Notes under the pieces: model-generated
Told to the model about the DNA's origin: nothing
The model's database searches: none
Seen by the model: the letters and a program-made list of their open reading frames with translations, nothing else
Made by a program: the position numbers and the translations under genes
In this document: positions 26,592 to 34,605 of the stretch, one piece after another
Numbering within the stretch: position 1 is the stretch's first letter
Layout: each line of letters begins with the position of its first letter
Source: Pseudomonas fluorescens
Lineage (GTDB): Bacteria > Pseudomonadota > Gammaproteobacteria > Pseudomonadales > Pseudomonadaceae
Direction: 5' to 3'
Length of the DNA: 64,000 bases
NCBI RefSeq assembly: GCF_902497875.1
Contig: NZ_CABVHY010000028.1
Span: forward strand, 1-64,000

Positions 26592-27209
26592 ATGCAGTGT
26601 TGGCTTGGATTGGTCATAGGATTTTTTATCTTTATCGATAGTGTGGCGGCGGAGGTCTTTCTGATTCCTGAGCACACCCCCAAGCCGGATTATCCTCGAG
26701 AGTTGTTCAGGAAAGGCGTCACGGGTGTCGTCCGGGTTGCGTTCACCGCCAATGCCGATGGCTCCGTCAGCAAGGTGAAGACGCTGGAGAACCCTCATCC
26801 GCAACTGGCCGAGGTCGCCTTGGCCGCCGTGAGCCAGTGGCGCTTCAGGCTGTGGACGGTCGATAGCGACAATCCGGCCGAAGTGGAGGTTGTCGCGCCG
26901 ATGGATTTTCGACTCGACCTGGATTTACCCATTCACTTCAATAAATCGATCAAGAAGTGGAAATGCCGAGACTTAAATGAGGCCGCGCTTCAGTACCCGG
27001 AGTCATCGTGGGTCGATATGCCTGCGTTCCATTACACCCGAGCGCATCTGTCGAATGTGTTTTACTCGACGCAATTACCGGATGCAGAGCGTCTGGCATT
27101 GATCGCCCGGCTCAATCGAAGTGTGCCGTACATTGTGAGGCATTGCAGCACCAGTCCTACCTCCAGGTATGTGCGTTTCCTGCCCGAGGAAATCCGCAAA
27201 CTGCTGTAG
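26592..27209 (+). CDS. TonB C-terminal-like secreted protein, copy B
   Basis: A 205-residue paralogue of copy A: signal peptide MQCWLGLVIGFFIFIDSVAAE, then VFLIPEHTPKPDYPRELFRKGVTGVVRVAFTANADGSVSKVKTLE...SQWRFRLW (TonB-C domain), and the same C-terminal domain with LPDAERLALIARLNRSVPYIVRHC and FLPEEIRKLL. The ATG at 26592 has a GAAGGG ribosome site 8 bp upstream and is preferred to the GTG at 26583. Both copies lie on the plus strand with the oxidoreductase or its remnant following on the minus strand. Confidence 0.82.
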   Translation: MQCWLGLVIGFFIFIDSVAAEVFLIPEHTPKPDYPRELFRKGVTGVVRVAFTANADGSVSKVKTLENPHPQLAEVALAAVSQWRFRLWTVDSDNPAEVEVVAPMDFRLDLDLPIHFNKSIKKWKCRDLNEAALQYPESSWVDMPAFHYTRAHLSNVFYSTQLPDAERLALIARLNRSVPYIVRHCSTSPTSRYVRFLPEEIRKLL

Positions 27210-27278
27210 TGGTGGTCCATGAAAAGCGTCACTGCGGTCTGAACGACGTCATCAGCCGTTCAGGCCGCTTCGGCCAAC

Positions 27279-28256
27279 TTAGCGAACCTGCACCACCACT
27301 TTCCCGACCGCCTTGCGCTGGCCGAGATCATTAATGGCTTGGGCCGCTTCGGCCAAGGGATATACCTGCGACACCAATGGCTTCAACTTGCCCTCTGCAA
27401 ACCACCCAAACAATTGCTGGAAGTTCGCTGCGTTGTCTTGCGGCTGGCGCTGGGCGAATGACCCCCAGAACACGCCGACTACTGCCGCACCTTTGAGCAG
27501 CGCCAGGTTCACCGGCAGTTCCGGAATGCGCCCGCTGGCGAAGCCGACCACCAGCAGGCGCCCATTCCAGGCGATGGCGCGGATGGCCTGGTCGAACAGG
27601 TCGCCGCCGACCGGGTCGTAGATCACGTCGGCGCCCTGGCCGTCGGTGAGGCGTTTGATCTCGTCTTTCAGGCTGGTTTCGCTGTAGTTGATCAGCTCAT
27701 CGGCCCCGGCAGCCTTGGCCACGGCGAGTTTCTCGGCGCTGCTGGCGGCAGCGATAACCCGGGCGCCCATGGCTTTGCCGATTTCCACGGCGGCAAGACC
27801 GACCCCGCCGGAAGCGCCGAGCACCAGCAGGGTTTCGCCGGCTTGCAGGTTGGCGCGTTGTTTCAGTGCGTGCATCGAGGTGCCGTAAGTCATGCTGAAT
27901 GCGGCGGCGGTGTTGAAGTCCATGGCCGCGGGAATCGGTAGCACGTTATAGCCGGGCACCGCGACCTGCTCGGCGAAGCTGCCCCAACCGGTGAGTGCCA
28001 TGACCCGGTCGCCGACCTTGAGGTGGCTGACCTTTTCGCCCACCGCGCTGACCACGCCGGCCGCTTCACCACCGGGGGAAAACGGGAAGGGTGGCTTGAA
28101 CTGGTACTTGCCCTCGATGATCAACGTATCGGGGAAATTCACCCCGGCGGCGTGCACGTCCAGCAGGATCTCGTTCTTCTTCGCTTGAGGACTGGCGATT
28201 TCTTCCAGCACCAGCGATTCGGCAGGGCCGAAGGCTTTGCACAGCACGGCTTTCAT
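27279..28256 (-). CDS. NADPH:quinone oxidoreductase family protein
   Basis: A 325-residue medium-chain dehydrogenase/reductase without the zinc ligands of alcohol dehydrogenases. The nucleotide loop is LVLGASGGVGLAAVEIGKAMGARV, and the QOR hallmark GANFPDTLIIEGKYQFKPPFPF-type N-terminal region is present (GVNFPDTLIIEGKYQ). Such enzymes reduce quinones or enoyl substrates with NADPH in the cytosol; the substrate is not known here. Length fits the family. Confidence 0.92.
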   Translation of the reverse strand: MKAVLCKAFGPAESLVLEEIASPQAKKNEILLDVHAAGVNFPDTLIIEGKYQFKPPFPFSPGGEAAGVVSAVGEKVSHLKVGDRVMALTGWGSFAEQVAVPGYNVLPIPAAMDFNTAAAFSMTYGTSMHALKQRANLQAGETLLVLGASGGVGLAAVEIGKAMGARVIAAASSAEKLAVAKAAGADELINYSETSLKDEIKRLTDGQGADVIYDPVGGDLFDQAIRAIAWNGRLLVVGFASGRIPELPVNLALLKGAAVVGVFWGSFAQRQPQDNAANFQQLFGWFAEGKLKPLVSQVYPLAEAAQAINDLGQRKAVGKVVVQVR

Positions 28257-28414
28257 CGGGGCTATTCCTTTGGGAGTGATGGCCGATAAGTGTAGGTGTG
28301 TGATTCAAGCGGTCAACGAGCATGCCCCGTCCTGATAGTCAGCCATAAGCTTTGTGCTTGGGGTCGCGCAGGCGGATCGCTATGCTAGGCCGCAAACCGG
28401 ATAAGGAGCGAACT

Positions 28415-28822
28415 GTGAAAGCGTGGACCATGTTGATGCTGGCCCTGTCTCTGCCAATGGCAGCGCTGGCCGAAGAAGCCAAAGAGGGGACGGCACCGAA
28501 AGTCAGCTACATCAACCTGAGCCCGCCCTTCGTTGGCAACTATGGTCTGGATGGCAGCCCGAAACTCAGGGTGTTCAAGGCCGACGTAGCCTTGCGGGTG
28601 ACGGGCGATGAAGCGGCACAGGCGGTAAAGGCCAATGAACCCTTGATCCGCAATCAATTGGTGGCGTTGTTTTCCCAGCAAACCATTGAGGCCATGAGTA
28701 ACGTCGAGGCCAAGGAAAAGCTCCGCCAGGAAGCCTTGAAGCAGACCCAGCAAGTGATGAACGACGAAACCGGCAAGCCGATGGTTGATGATCTGTTGTT
28801 CAATAATTTGATCATTCAATAG
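28415..28822 (+). CDS. FliL-like flagellar basal body-associated protein
   Basis: A 135-residue exported protein: signal peptide VKAWTMLMLALSLPMAALAEE, then the FliL-type domain YINLSPPFVGNYG...LRVFKADVALRVTGDEAAQAVKANEPLIRNQLVALFSQQTIE. FliL proteins sit at the flagellar stator; here the gene is outside flagellar clusters and has a cleavable-looking signal, so it may be a divergent relative. The GTG at 28415 is supported by an AAGGAG ribosome site 6 bp upstream; longer frames are rejected. Confidence 0.85.
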   Translation: MKAWTMLMLALSLPMAALAEEAKEGTAPKVSYINLSPPFVGNYGLDGSPKLRVFKADVALRVTGDEAAQAVKANEPLIRNQLVALFSQQTIEAMSNVEAKEKLRQEALKQTQQVMNDETGKPMVDDLLFNNLIIQ

Positions 28823-28848
28823 GATCTTCGGTGTCTGGGCGGGCCCTA

Positions 28849-28929
28849 TCGCGAGCAAGCACGCTCCCACATTCGACCGCGTCCGTCCGGGCAGCTCGGG
28901 CAACTGTGGGAGCGAGCTTGCTCGCGATG
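28849..28929. repeat. REPIN (GAGCAAGCTCGCTCCCACA family)
   Basis: Inverted arms TCGCGAGCAAGCACGCTCCC (28849 on) and GGGAGCGAGCTTGCTCGCGA (to 28929) with one mismatch, between the convergent FliL-like and EVE genes. Confidence 0.9.
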
Positions 28930-28957
28930 AAGCCCAGTACAAACAACCGAGTACTTT

Positions 28958-29407
28958 CTAGCGCAACGCCAAAACCGCCGCCCATTGCTCGGCGGATACC
29001 GGCATCACCGACAGCCGACTGCCTTTCTGTACAAGCGGCAACTCAGCGAGCTCGGTTTGTTGTTTCAGGTAACCCAGGCCAAGCACTTTTGGAAAGGTCT
29101 CGACATGGGCGACGTTTATCGCGCTCCAGGGATTCTTCTCGACGTTGGCTTTCGGGTCGTAATACGGGCTGTCGGGCTCCAGCGCGGTCGGGTCCGGATA
29201 CGTCGCCTCGGTGATGCGGCCGATTCCGGCAATACCCGGCTCAGGGCAACTGGAGTGATAGAAGAAAAACTCGTCGCCTACCGCCATGGCCCGCAGAAAG
29301 TTACGTGCCTGGTAATTGCGCACGCCGTCCCAGCGCGCTTCGCCGAGGGCCTCCAGGTCCTTGATCGAGAGTTCTTCCGGCTCGGATTTCATTAGCCAAT
29401 AGGCCAT
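28958..29407 (-). CDS. EVE domain-containing protein
   Basis: A 149-residue protein of the EVE (PUA-like) family: MAYWLMKSEPEELSIKDLE, WDGVRNYQARNFLRAM, EFFFYHSSCPEPGIAGIGRI and DPTALEPDSPYYDPKA. EVE domains bind modified bases or RNA and are often linked to stress or modified-nucleotide recognition; the exact ligand is unknown. The ATG at 29407 is chosen because the family starts MAYWLMKSEP; the frame extends upstream to 29485 without conserved sequence. Confidence 0.92.
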   Translation of the reverse strand: MAYWLMKSEPEELSIKDLEALGEARWDGVRNYQARNFLRAMAVGDEFFFYHSSCPEPGIAGIGRITEATYPDPTALEPDSPYYDPKANVEKNPWSAINVAHVETFPKVLGLGYLKQQTELAELPLVQKGSRLSVMPVSAEQWAAVLALR

Positions 29408-29602
29408 CGTTTTTGCTCCTGGAGGGGGAGTGGACAAGTTGTCCGGCAATTTTATGACAAACCGACAGTCGGTTGACGCCAGCATTTGCGTGTCGGTTCA
29501 CGTTACCGCAGAATGCCGGCCTTCTAAGCTTGACGCTGCTGCACGGCCTATAAAAAAACCGCTGCTGTCATCGTGTGTGATGTGCCTGAAGGGGGGCAAT
29601 CG

Positions 29603-29749
29603 ATGAAACGCAAACCGGATTTACTATGGATTTTGGTTATTTTGTTCGGTTTGGGCGTCGTGACCACGGGTTATGCGCAGAGTCTGTGGTCGCCCCAGAC
29701 CGAGGCCCCGATGGCCGTCGCGACGCAACAGCAACCCCTCAAGCACTGA
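29603..29749 (+). CDS. 48-residue small hydrophobic protein
   Basis: A small ORF, MKRKPDLLWILVILFGLGVV... ending in a Gln/Pro tail, with a GGGGGGC purine-rich site before the ATG. One membrane segment (LLWILVILFGLGVVTTGYA) preceded by a Lys/Arg-rich start predicts a single-pass or signal-anchored protein. No family is recognized. Codon use and position in a 380-bp gap between two minus-strand genes support it as real. Confidence 0.6.
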   Translation: MKRKPDLLWILVILFGLGVVTTGYAQSLWSPQTEAPMAVATQQQPLKH

Positions 29750-29784
29750 CAGTGATTACCGGACGCCGCTGACTCCAGTGGCGT

Positions 29785-30390
29785 CTACCTGGCGAAATAC
29801 CACTTCTTGTCCGTAACCGTTCCTTGCAGCGGTACATCCCAGCTCGCTTGATTCAGTCGATCGACTTTCTGACATTCATGGGCCAGCCCCAGCAGCGTCG
29901 GCTTGCGCCAGGTTTTGCGGCGCGCCAGATAGGCCAGGCTGCGGTCGTAGAAACCACCGCCCATGCCCAGACGACCACCGGCGTCATCAAAACCCACCAG
30001 CGGCAAAAACACCAGATCCAGGGCCCAGACCTTGCGTTGTCGGGCCGTGTTGAATCGTGGCTCGGGAATGCGGAAGCGGTTGGGACGAAACTTTTCCCCG
30101 GGGCGAATGCGCTGGAACACCATCTTGGTGCGTGGCCAGGCACTGAGCACCGGCAGGTAGGTGATCTTGCCCCGACGCTGCGCGGCACGCAGCAGCAGGC
30201 GCGGATCGATTTCACCGTCGGTGGGTAGATACAGCGAGATGTGTCTGGCCCGGCGAAACAGCGGGTGCTGTGCCAGTTGGCGGTAAAGTCCGTGGGCCGC
30301 TTCGCGTTGTTCGCAAGGCGTCAGCGCCCGGCGGGCTTTGCGCAGCATGCGTCGAAGTTGCGGGCGGGAAAGCGGCGCAGGTTCAGTCAT
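29785..30390 (-). CDS. 5-formyltetrahydrofolate cyclo-ligase
   Basis: A 201-residue enzyme converting 5-formyl-THF to 5,10-methenyl-THF with ATP. Motifs: N-terminal LRRMLRKARRALTP, LYLPTDGEIDPRLLL, and the C-terminal signature FDDAGGRLGMGGGFYDRSLAYL. It is the last gene of the zapB-like/zapA/6S RNA/ygfA string, an arrangement conserved across gammaproteobacteria. Confidence 0.95.
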   Translation of the reverse strand: MTEPAPLSRPQLRRMLRKARRALTPCEQREAAHGLYRQLAQHPLFRRARHISLYLPTDGEIDPRLLLRAAQRRGKITYLPVLSAWPRTKMVFQRIRPGEKFRPNRFRIPEPRFNTARQRKVWALDLVFLPLVGFDDAGGRLGMGGGFYDRSLAYLARRKTWRKPTLLGLAHECQKVDRLNQASWDVPLQGTVTDKKWYFAR

Positions 30391-30436
30391 GCTGTTGGTT
30401 GATCAGAATCGAGCGCGGCAGGGTGGCGTACTCGTT

Positions 30437-30473
30437 AAAAGCCATTGCCAGTTTGCAGAAACTGGCAATGGGC
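30437..30473 (-). terminator. Rho-independent terminator for 6S RNA
   Basis: Arms GCCATTGCCAGTTT (30441-30454) and AAACTGGCAATGG (30459-30472) form a long stem with a GCAG loop; read on the minus strand it ends in TTTT (AAAA at 30437-30440). It lies between 6S RNA and the folate gene, so readthrough is needed for co-transcription. Confidence 0.85.
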
Positions 30474-30480
30474 AGGAATT

Positions 30481-30658
30481 CAGGCTCCCCGGATGAACCG
30501 CTGTCGACTTAGCCCTTGAACCCGAAAGTTCAAGGTGGAAGATGCAGTAGGCCTTAAGGCTTTCCGTCTAGCGGACATGCACACCGGCCCAACGTGCAAC
30601 CTCCAGGGTAGTGCGAATCGGCTCAGGGACATCGCCAACTGGCAAGCACCCCAGGGAG
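30481..30658 (-). ncRNA. ssrS: 6S RNA
   Basis: A 178-nt minus-strand gene between zapA and the cyclo-ligase, the conserved 6S position. Read on the minus strand, it has the characteristic stretches CCCTGAGCCGATTCGC, GAAAGCCTTAAGG and ACCTTGAACTTTCGGGTTCA followed by AGGGCTAAGTCGACAGCGG, matching E. coli 6S RNA in order, and its ends (CTCCCTGG / CCGGGGAG) pair. 6S RNA mimics an open promoter and sequesters sigma-70 RNA polymerase in stationary phase. A TATACT -10 box (30666-30671) precedes it. Ends are estimated. Confidence 0.93.
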
Positions 30659-30665
30659 TGGCGCG

Positions 30666-30671
30666 AGTATA
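30666..30671 (-). promoter_or_regulatory. -10 box of the 6S RNA promoter
   Basis: TATACT on the minus strand, 7-8 bp before the predicted first base of 6S RNA, lies in the 32 bp between zapA and ssrS. Confidence 0.6.
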
Positions 30672-30690
30672 CCGCAACCACCCTAAGGAA

Positions 30691-31008
30691 TCAGCCCTTG
30701 GTGACATCCGTATCGGTCGCGAGCACCAAATCGACACGTTCCAGCAGGTCACGTACCTGCTCGCGGGTCGAACCGCTGGCCTGCACTTCCGAGCGTTCCT
30801 GGTTGTGCAGCAGGTCATGGGTGATGTTCAGCGCGGCCATTACGGCAATGCGATCGGCACCGATGACTTTGCCGCTGCTGCGGATTTCGCGCATCTTGCC
30901 GTCCAGATAGCGGGCGGCGCTCACCAGGTTGCTGCGTTCTTCCTGAGGGCAGATGATCGAATATTCTTTGTCGAGGATCTGCACGGTAACGCTGTTGTTT
31001 GAACTCAT
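30691..31008 (-). CDS. zapA: Cell division protein ZapA
   Basis: A 105-residue ZapA: VTVQILDKEYSIICPQEERSNLVSAARYLDGKMREIR N-terminal beta/helix head and a helical tail (RIAVMAALNITHDLL). It bundles FtsZ filaments at the septum. Its ATG overlaps the upstream stop (ATGA), giving coupled translation with the ZapB-like gene. Upstream of ssrS as in other gammaproteobacteria. Confidence 0.94.
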   Translation of the reverse strand: MSSNNSVTVQILDKEYSIICPQEERSNLVSAARYLDGKMREIRSSGKVIGADRIAVMAALNITHDLLHNQERSEVQASGSTREQVRDLLERVDLVLATDTDVTKG

Positions 31009-31214
31009 GAGTCTTGCTCCAGGGCCTTGAGGCGCGAAATCATGGATTCGACCTTACGCCGGGCGATTTCGTTCTTTTCGATGAGGTGAGCGCGTTCCTC
31101 GCGCCAGGTCTTTTCTTGAGCTAATAAGAGTCCGTTCTGGCTCTTTAGTTGCTCGACCCTGTTAATTAGCAGTTCGAGTCTAGCCATCAGCGCTTGCAGG
31201 TCGGTGTCTTCCAT
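31005..31214 (-). CDS. TIGR02449 family ZapB-like coiled-coil protein
   Basis: A 69-residue all-helical protein, MEDTDLQALMARLELLINRVEQLKSQN...RKVESMISRLKALEQDS, forming a continuous coiled coil. It matches TIGR02449, proposed as a ZapB-like divisome partner, which fits its overlap with zapA. The start at 31214 is taken from the family; a longer frame to 31247 exists. Confidence 0.88.
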   Translation of the reverse strand: MEDTDLQALMARLELLINRVEQLKSQNGLLLAQEKTWREERAHLIEKNEIARRKVESMISRLKALEQDS

Positions 31215-31395
31215 TGGGTTCCACTGGATTTGTCTGATGAATGGCACTGGCTAGGGGCCGTTGATGCTGGGTGAACCGCGCGTCAACAGCCCCTAGGCAA
31301 ACGAGTTGGCGCCCTCGATAGTCTTGGCGCGTCTGCCGATGCTAGGATACAAGGCCTTTATTCTAGACATTGCGCCGCTTGGCGCCTAGCAGCCC

Positions 31396-31950
31396 ATGCC
31401 CATTCAGAATTCTCCGTATCACGCATTCGCCACCCTGCTCAACACCAGCGGCCATCCCGTATCGCCTGCCGAACTGCATGGCCTGTTGCTGGGGCGCAGT
31501 TGCGCCGGCGCCGGTTTTGAAGCCGACAGCTGGCTGGCCGATGCTGCCGAACTGCTTGAAGGCGAGCCCCAAGACAACGTCCGTAACGCCTTGATCGGCC
31601 TGCAGGAAATGGTCAAAGGCGAACTGACCAGCGACGACATGACCGTTGTGCTGCTGTTGCCGTCCGATGACGCGCCGCTGACCGAGCGTGCCGAGGCCCT
31701 CGGCCAGTGGTGCCAGGGTTTCCTTGCCGGCTTCGGCCTGACCTACCGTGACAACGCCTTGAGCGCTGAAGCCACGGAAGTCTTGCAGGATCTCGCGGCC
31801 ATTGCCCAAGTGCAAGACGCCCTGGAAGAATCCGACGACGGTGAAAGTGACTACATGGAAGTCATGGAGTACCTGCGGGTTGCGCCATTGCTGCTGTTCA
31901 CCGAGACCACCAAACCGGCTACAGCGCCTGCCAAACCTTCGCTGCACTAA
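31396..31950 (+). CDS. YgfB family (UPF0149) protein
   Basis: A 184-residue protein of the YecA/YgfB fold: HAFATLLNTSGHPVSPAELHGLLLGRSCAG, then the conserved WCQGFLAGFGL and the ESDYMEVMEYLRVAPLLLF C-terminus. In P. aeruginosa YgfB is reported to modulate alginate/ampDh3 regulation; in E. coli it sits upstream of pepP-ubiH as here. No metal-binding SEC-C tail. Divergent from the zapA string. Confidence 0.92.
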   Translation: MPIQNSPYHAFATLLNTSGHPVSPAELHGLLLGRSCAGAGFEADSWLADAAELLEGEPQDNVRNALIGLQEMVKGELTSDDMTVVLLLPSDDAPLTERAEALGQWCQGFLAGFGLTYRDNALSAEATEVLQDLAAIAQVQDALEESDDGESDYMEVMEYLRVAPLLLFTETTKPATAPAKPSLH

Positions 31951-31977
31951 TTGATTGCCAGGGAAATCCATCTGCCC

Positions 31978-33312
31978 ATGATTCATATCCCGAAATCGGA
32001 ATACAGCCGGCGCCGCAAGGCGCTGATGGCGCAGATGGAACCCAACAGCATCGCGATTCTGCCGGCCGCGGCCGTGGCGATACGCAACCGTGATGTCGAG
32101 CACGTCTACCGTCAGGACAGCGATTTCCAGTACCTCAGCGGTTTCCCCGAACCTCAGGCAGTGCTGGTCCTGATGCCCGGGCGTGTACATGGCGAATACC
32201 TGCTGTTCTGCCGTGAACGCAACGCCGAACGCGAGTTATGGGACGGTTTGCGCGCCGGGCAGGAAGGCGCGATCCGCGACTTCGGTGCCGATGACGCCTT
32301 TCCGATCACGGACATCGACGACATCTTGCCGGGCCTGATCGAAGGCCGCGACCGGGTCTATTCGGCCATGGGCAGCAATCCCGAATTCGACCGCCATCTG
32401 ATGGACTGGATCAACGTGATCCGTTCTAAAGCGCATCTCGGCGCCCAGCCACCGAACGAATACGTTGCTCTGGATCATCTGCTGCATGACATGCGTCTGT
32501 ATAAATCGGCGGCAGAAGTGAAAGTGATGCGTGAAGCCGCGCGGATTTCCGCTCAGGCGCATGTTCGGGCGATGCAGGCCAGCCGTGCCGGTTTGTTTGA
32601 GTTCAGCCTGGAAGCGGAGCTGGACTACGAGTTCCGCAAGGGTGGGGCGAAAATGCCGGCCTATGGCTCGATCGTTGCCTCGGGGCGCAACAGTTGCATC
32701 CTGCATTACCAGCAGAACGATGCGCTGCTCAAGGACGGCGACCTGGTGTTGATCGATGCCGGTTGCGAGATTGACTGCTACGCCAGCGACATCACCCGGA
32801 CCTGGCCGGTCAGCGGCAAGTTCTCCCCTGAGCAGAAGGCGATCTACGAGTTGGTGCTGGCTTCCCAGGAAGCGGCATTTGCCGAAATCGCCCCGAACAA
32901 GCACTGGAACCAGGCCCATGAAGCCACGGTTCGGGTCATTACCGCGGGCTTGGTGGACCTTGGTTTGTTGCAGGGCGACGTTGACGAGCTGATCGCCAGC
33001 GAAGCCTACAAGGCGTTTTACATGCATCGCGCCGGTCACTGGCTGGGGATGGATGTGCATGACGTCGGCGAGTACAAGGTCGGCGGCGAATGGCGGGTGC
33101 TGGAAGTCGGCATGGCGCTGACGGTCGAACCGGGCATCTACATTGCACCGGACAATCAGAACGTAGCGAAGAAATGGCGCGGCATTGGCGTGCGCATCGA
33201 GGATGACGTGGTGGTGACCAGGCAGGGCTGTGAAATTCTGACTAAAGGCGTGCCCAAAACGGTGGCCGAGATCGAAGCACTGATGGCGGCTGCCCGGGCT
33301 CAGGCGGCATGA
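31978..33312 (+). CDS. pepP: Xaa-Pro aminopeptidase
   Basis: A 444-residue metallopeptidase of the M24B family that removes N-terminal residues before proline. N-terminal creatinase-like domain (YRQDSDFQYLSGF), then pita-bread catalytic domain with metal ligands visible as LIDAGCEIDCYASDITRTWP (two Asp), HRAGHWLGMDVHD (His), TVEPGIYI (Glu) and GVRIEDDVVV (Glu). The ATG at 31978 gives the usual MIHIPKSEYSRRR start; its stop overlaps the ubiH start. Confidence 0.95.
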   Translation: MIHIPKSEYSRRRKALMAQMEPNSIAILPAAAVAIRNRDVEHVYRQDSDFQYLSGFPEPQAVLVLMPGRVHGEYLLFCRERNAERELWDGLRAGQEGAIRDFGADDAFPITDIDDILPGLIEGRDRVYSAMGSNPEFDRHLMDWINVIRSKAHLGAQPPNEYVALDHLLHDMRLYKSAAEVKVMREAARISAQAHVRAMQASRAGLFEFSLEAELDYEFRKGGAKMPAYGSIVASGRNSCILHYQQNDALLKDGDLVLIDAGCEIDCYASDITRTWPVSGKFSPEQKAIYELVLASQEAAFAEIAPNKHWNQAHEATVRVITAGLVDLGLLQGDVDELIASEAYKAFYMHRAGHWLGMDVHDVGEYKVGGEWRVLEVGMALTVEPGIYIAPDNQNVAKKWRGIGVRIEDDVVVTRQGCEILTKGVPKTVAEIEALMAAARAQAA

Positions 33313-34496
33313 GTCGAGTCAGTCTGGCAATCATTGGTGGCGGCCTGGTCGGCGCCAGTCTGGCGTTGGCCTTGCAGGCGGGAGCCAAAGCCCGCGGCTG
33401 GAAGATCGTACTGATCGAACCGTTTGCACCTGGCGACAGTTTTCAACCGAGTTATGACGCCCGCTCCTCGGCGCTGTCCTACGGCGCCCGGCAAATTTAT
33501 CAGCGGTTGGGCCTGTGGCAGGAAATTTCCCGGCGGGCCGAGCCGATCAAACAGATCCATGTCTCCGATCGCGGGCGGTTTTCCACCGCACGGTTGTCGG
33601 CCATGGAGGAGGGCGTTCCGGCGCTCGGTTATGTGGTCGAAAACGCCTGGCTCGGCCAATGCCTCTGGCAAGGTATGGACAAGGACGTGATCAGTTGGCA
33701 CTGCCCGGCCGAAGTCACGGGCATGGAGCCACTTGAAGACGGTTACCGCCTGACCCTCAACGATGAAACCACCCTCGACTGCGATCTGGCCGTTCTAGCC
33801 GATGGCGGCCGTTCGGGACTGCGCGAGCAACTGGGGATCGGCATCAAACAGCGTCCGTACAACCAGAGCGCGCTGATCGCCAACATCACCCCGAGCGAGT
33901 CCCATAACGGCGTGGCGTTCGAGCGCTTTACCGATGACGGCCCGATGGCCTTGCTGCCACTGCCGGATAACCGCTGCGCACTGGTCTGGACCCGTATCGG
34001 CATGGACGCCAAGCGTCTGGCGAGCCTTGATGAACGCAGCTTTCTCAGTGAGTTGCAGGGCGTCTTCGGCTATCGCCTGGGCACCCTCAAACAGGTCGGC
34101 GCACGGCACCTTTATCCATTGACGCTGGTGGAGGCCGAAGAACAGGTTCGTCCGCATCTGACGATTCTGGGCAATGCCGCCCACAGCCTGCATCCGATCG
34201 CCGGTCAGGGTTTCAACCTGTCGCTGCGTGATGCCCAGGCATTGGCCGATGCCTTGCTGGCCAGCGAGAGCGCGCCGGGCGACTTCGTGACCTTGCAGGC
34301 CTATCGGGAGCGGCAACGGCTGGATCAACAACTGACTATCGGCTTCTCCGATCAGGTCACCCGCTTGTTTGGCAGCGCTCAACCGTTGGTCGCTCTGGGC
34401 CGCAATATCGGCTTGCTCGGCCTCGATCTGCTGCCACCGGCCAAACGCTGGTTCGCCCGGCAGGCCATGGGCCTGGGCACCCGTCCCGATGCATGA
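33309..34496 (+). CDS. ubiH: 2-octaprenyl-6-methoxyphenol hydroxylase UbiH
   Basis: A 395-residue FAD monooxygenase of ubiquinone synthesis. Rossmann loop IIGGGLVGASLALAL at the N-terminus, DG motif LADGGRSGLREQLGI, and GD motif LGNAAHSLHPIAGQGFNLSLRDAQALA. The order pepP-ubiH-ubiI is conserved in gammaproteobacteria. It overlaps pepP by 4 bp (ATGA). Confidence 0.94.
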   Translation: MSRVSLAIIGGGLVGASLALALQAGAKARGWKIVLIEPFAPGDSFQPSYDARSSALSYGARQIYQRLGLWQEISRRAEPIKQIHVSDRGRFSTARLSAMEEGVPALGYVVENAWLGQCLWQGMDKDVISWHCPAEVTGMEPLEDGYRLTLNDETTLDCDLAVLADGGRSGLREQLGIGIKQRPYNQSALIANITPSESHNGVAFERFTDDGPMALLPLPDNRCALVWTRIGMDAKRLASLDERSFLSELQGVFGYRLGTLKQVGARHLYPLTLVEAEEQVRPHLTILGNAAHSLHPIAGQGFNLSLRDAQALADALLASESAPGDFVTLQAYRERQRLDQQLTIGFSDQVTRLFGSAQPLVALGRNIGLLGLDLLPPAKRWFARQAMGLGTRPDA

Positions 34497-34605
34497 GTGG
34501 CTGACCCACGGTTTAGAGATTGGTGACGGCGGCGGCACGCAGGTGGCGCGGCTCGATAAACCCCTTTACGTGCGGCTCAAGCCGCAAGCGAGACAGGCTT
34601 AAAGC

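Noticed and set aside
34489..34602. 37-codon frame MHEWLTHGLEIGDGG between ubiH and ubiI
   Set aside because: It starts inside the ubiH stop region, has no clear ribosome site and no recognizable similarity; a remnant cannot be excluded.
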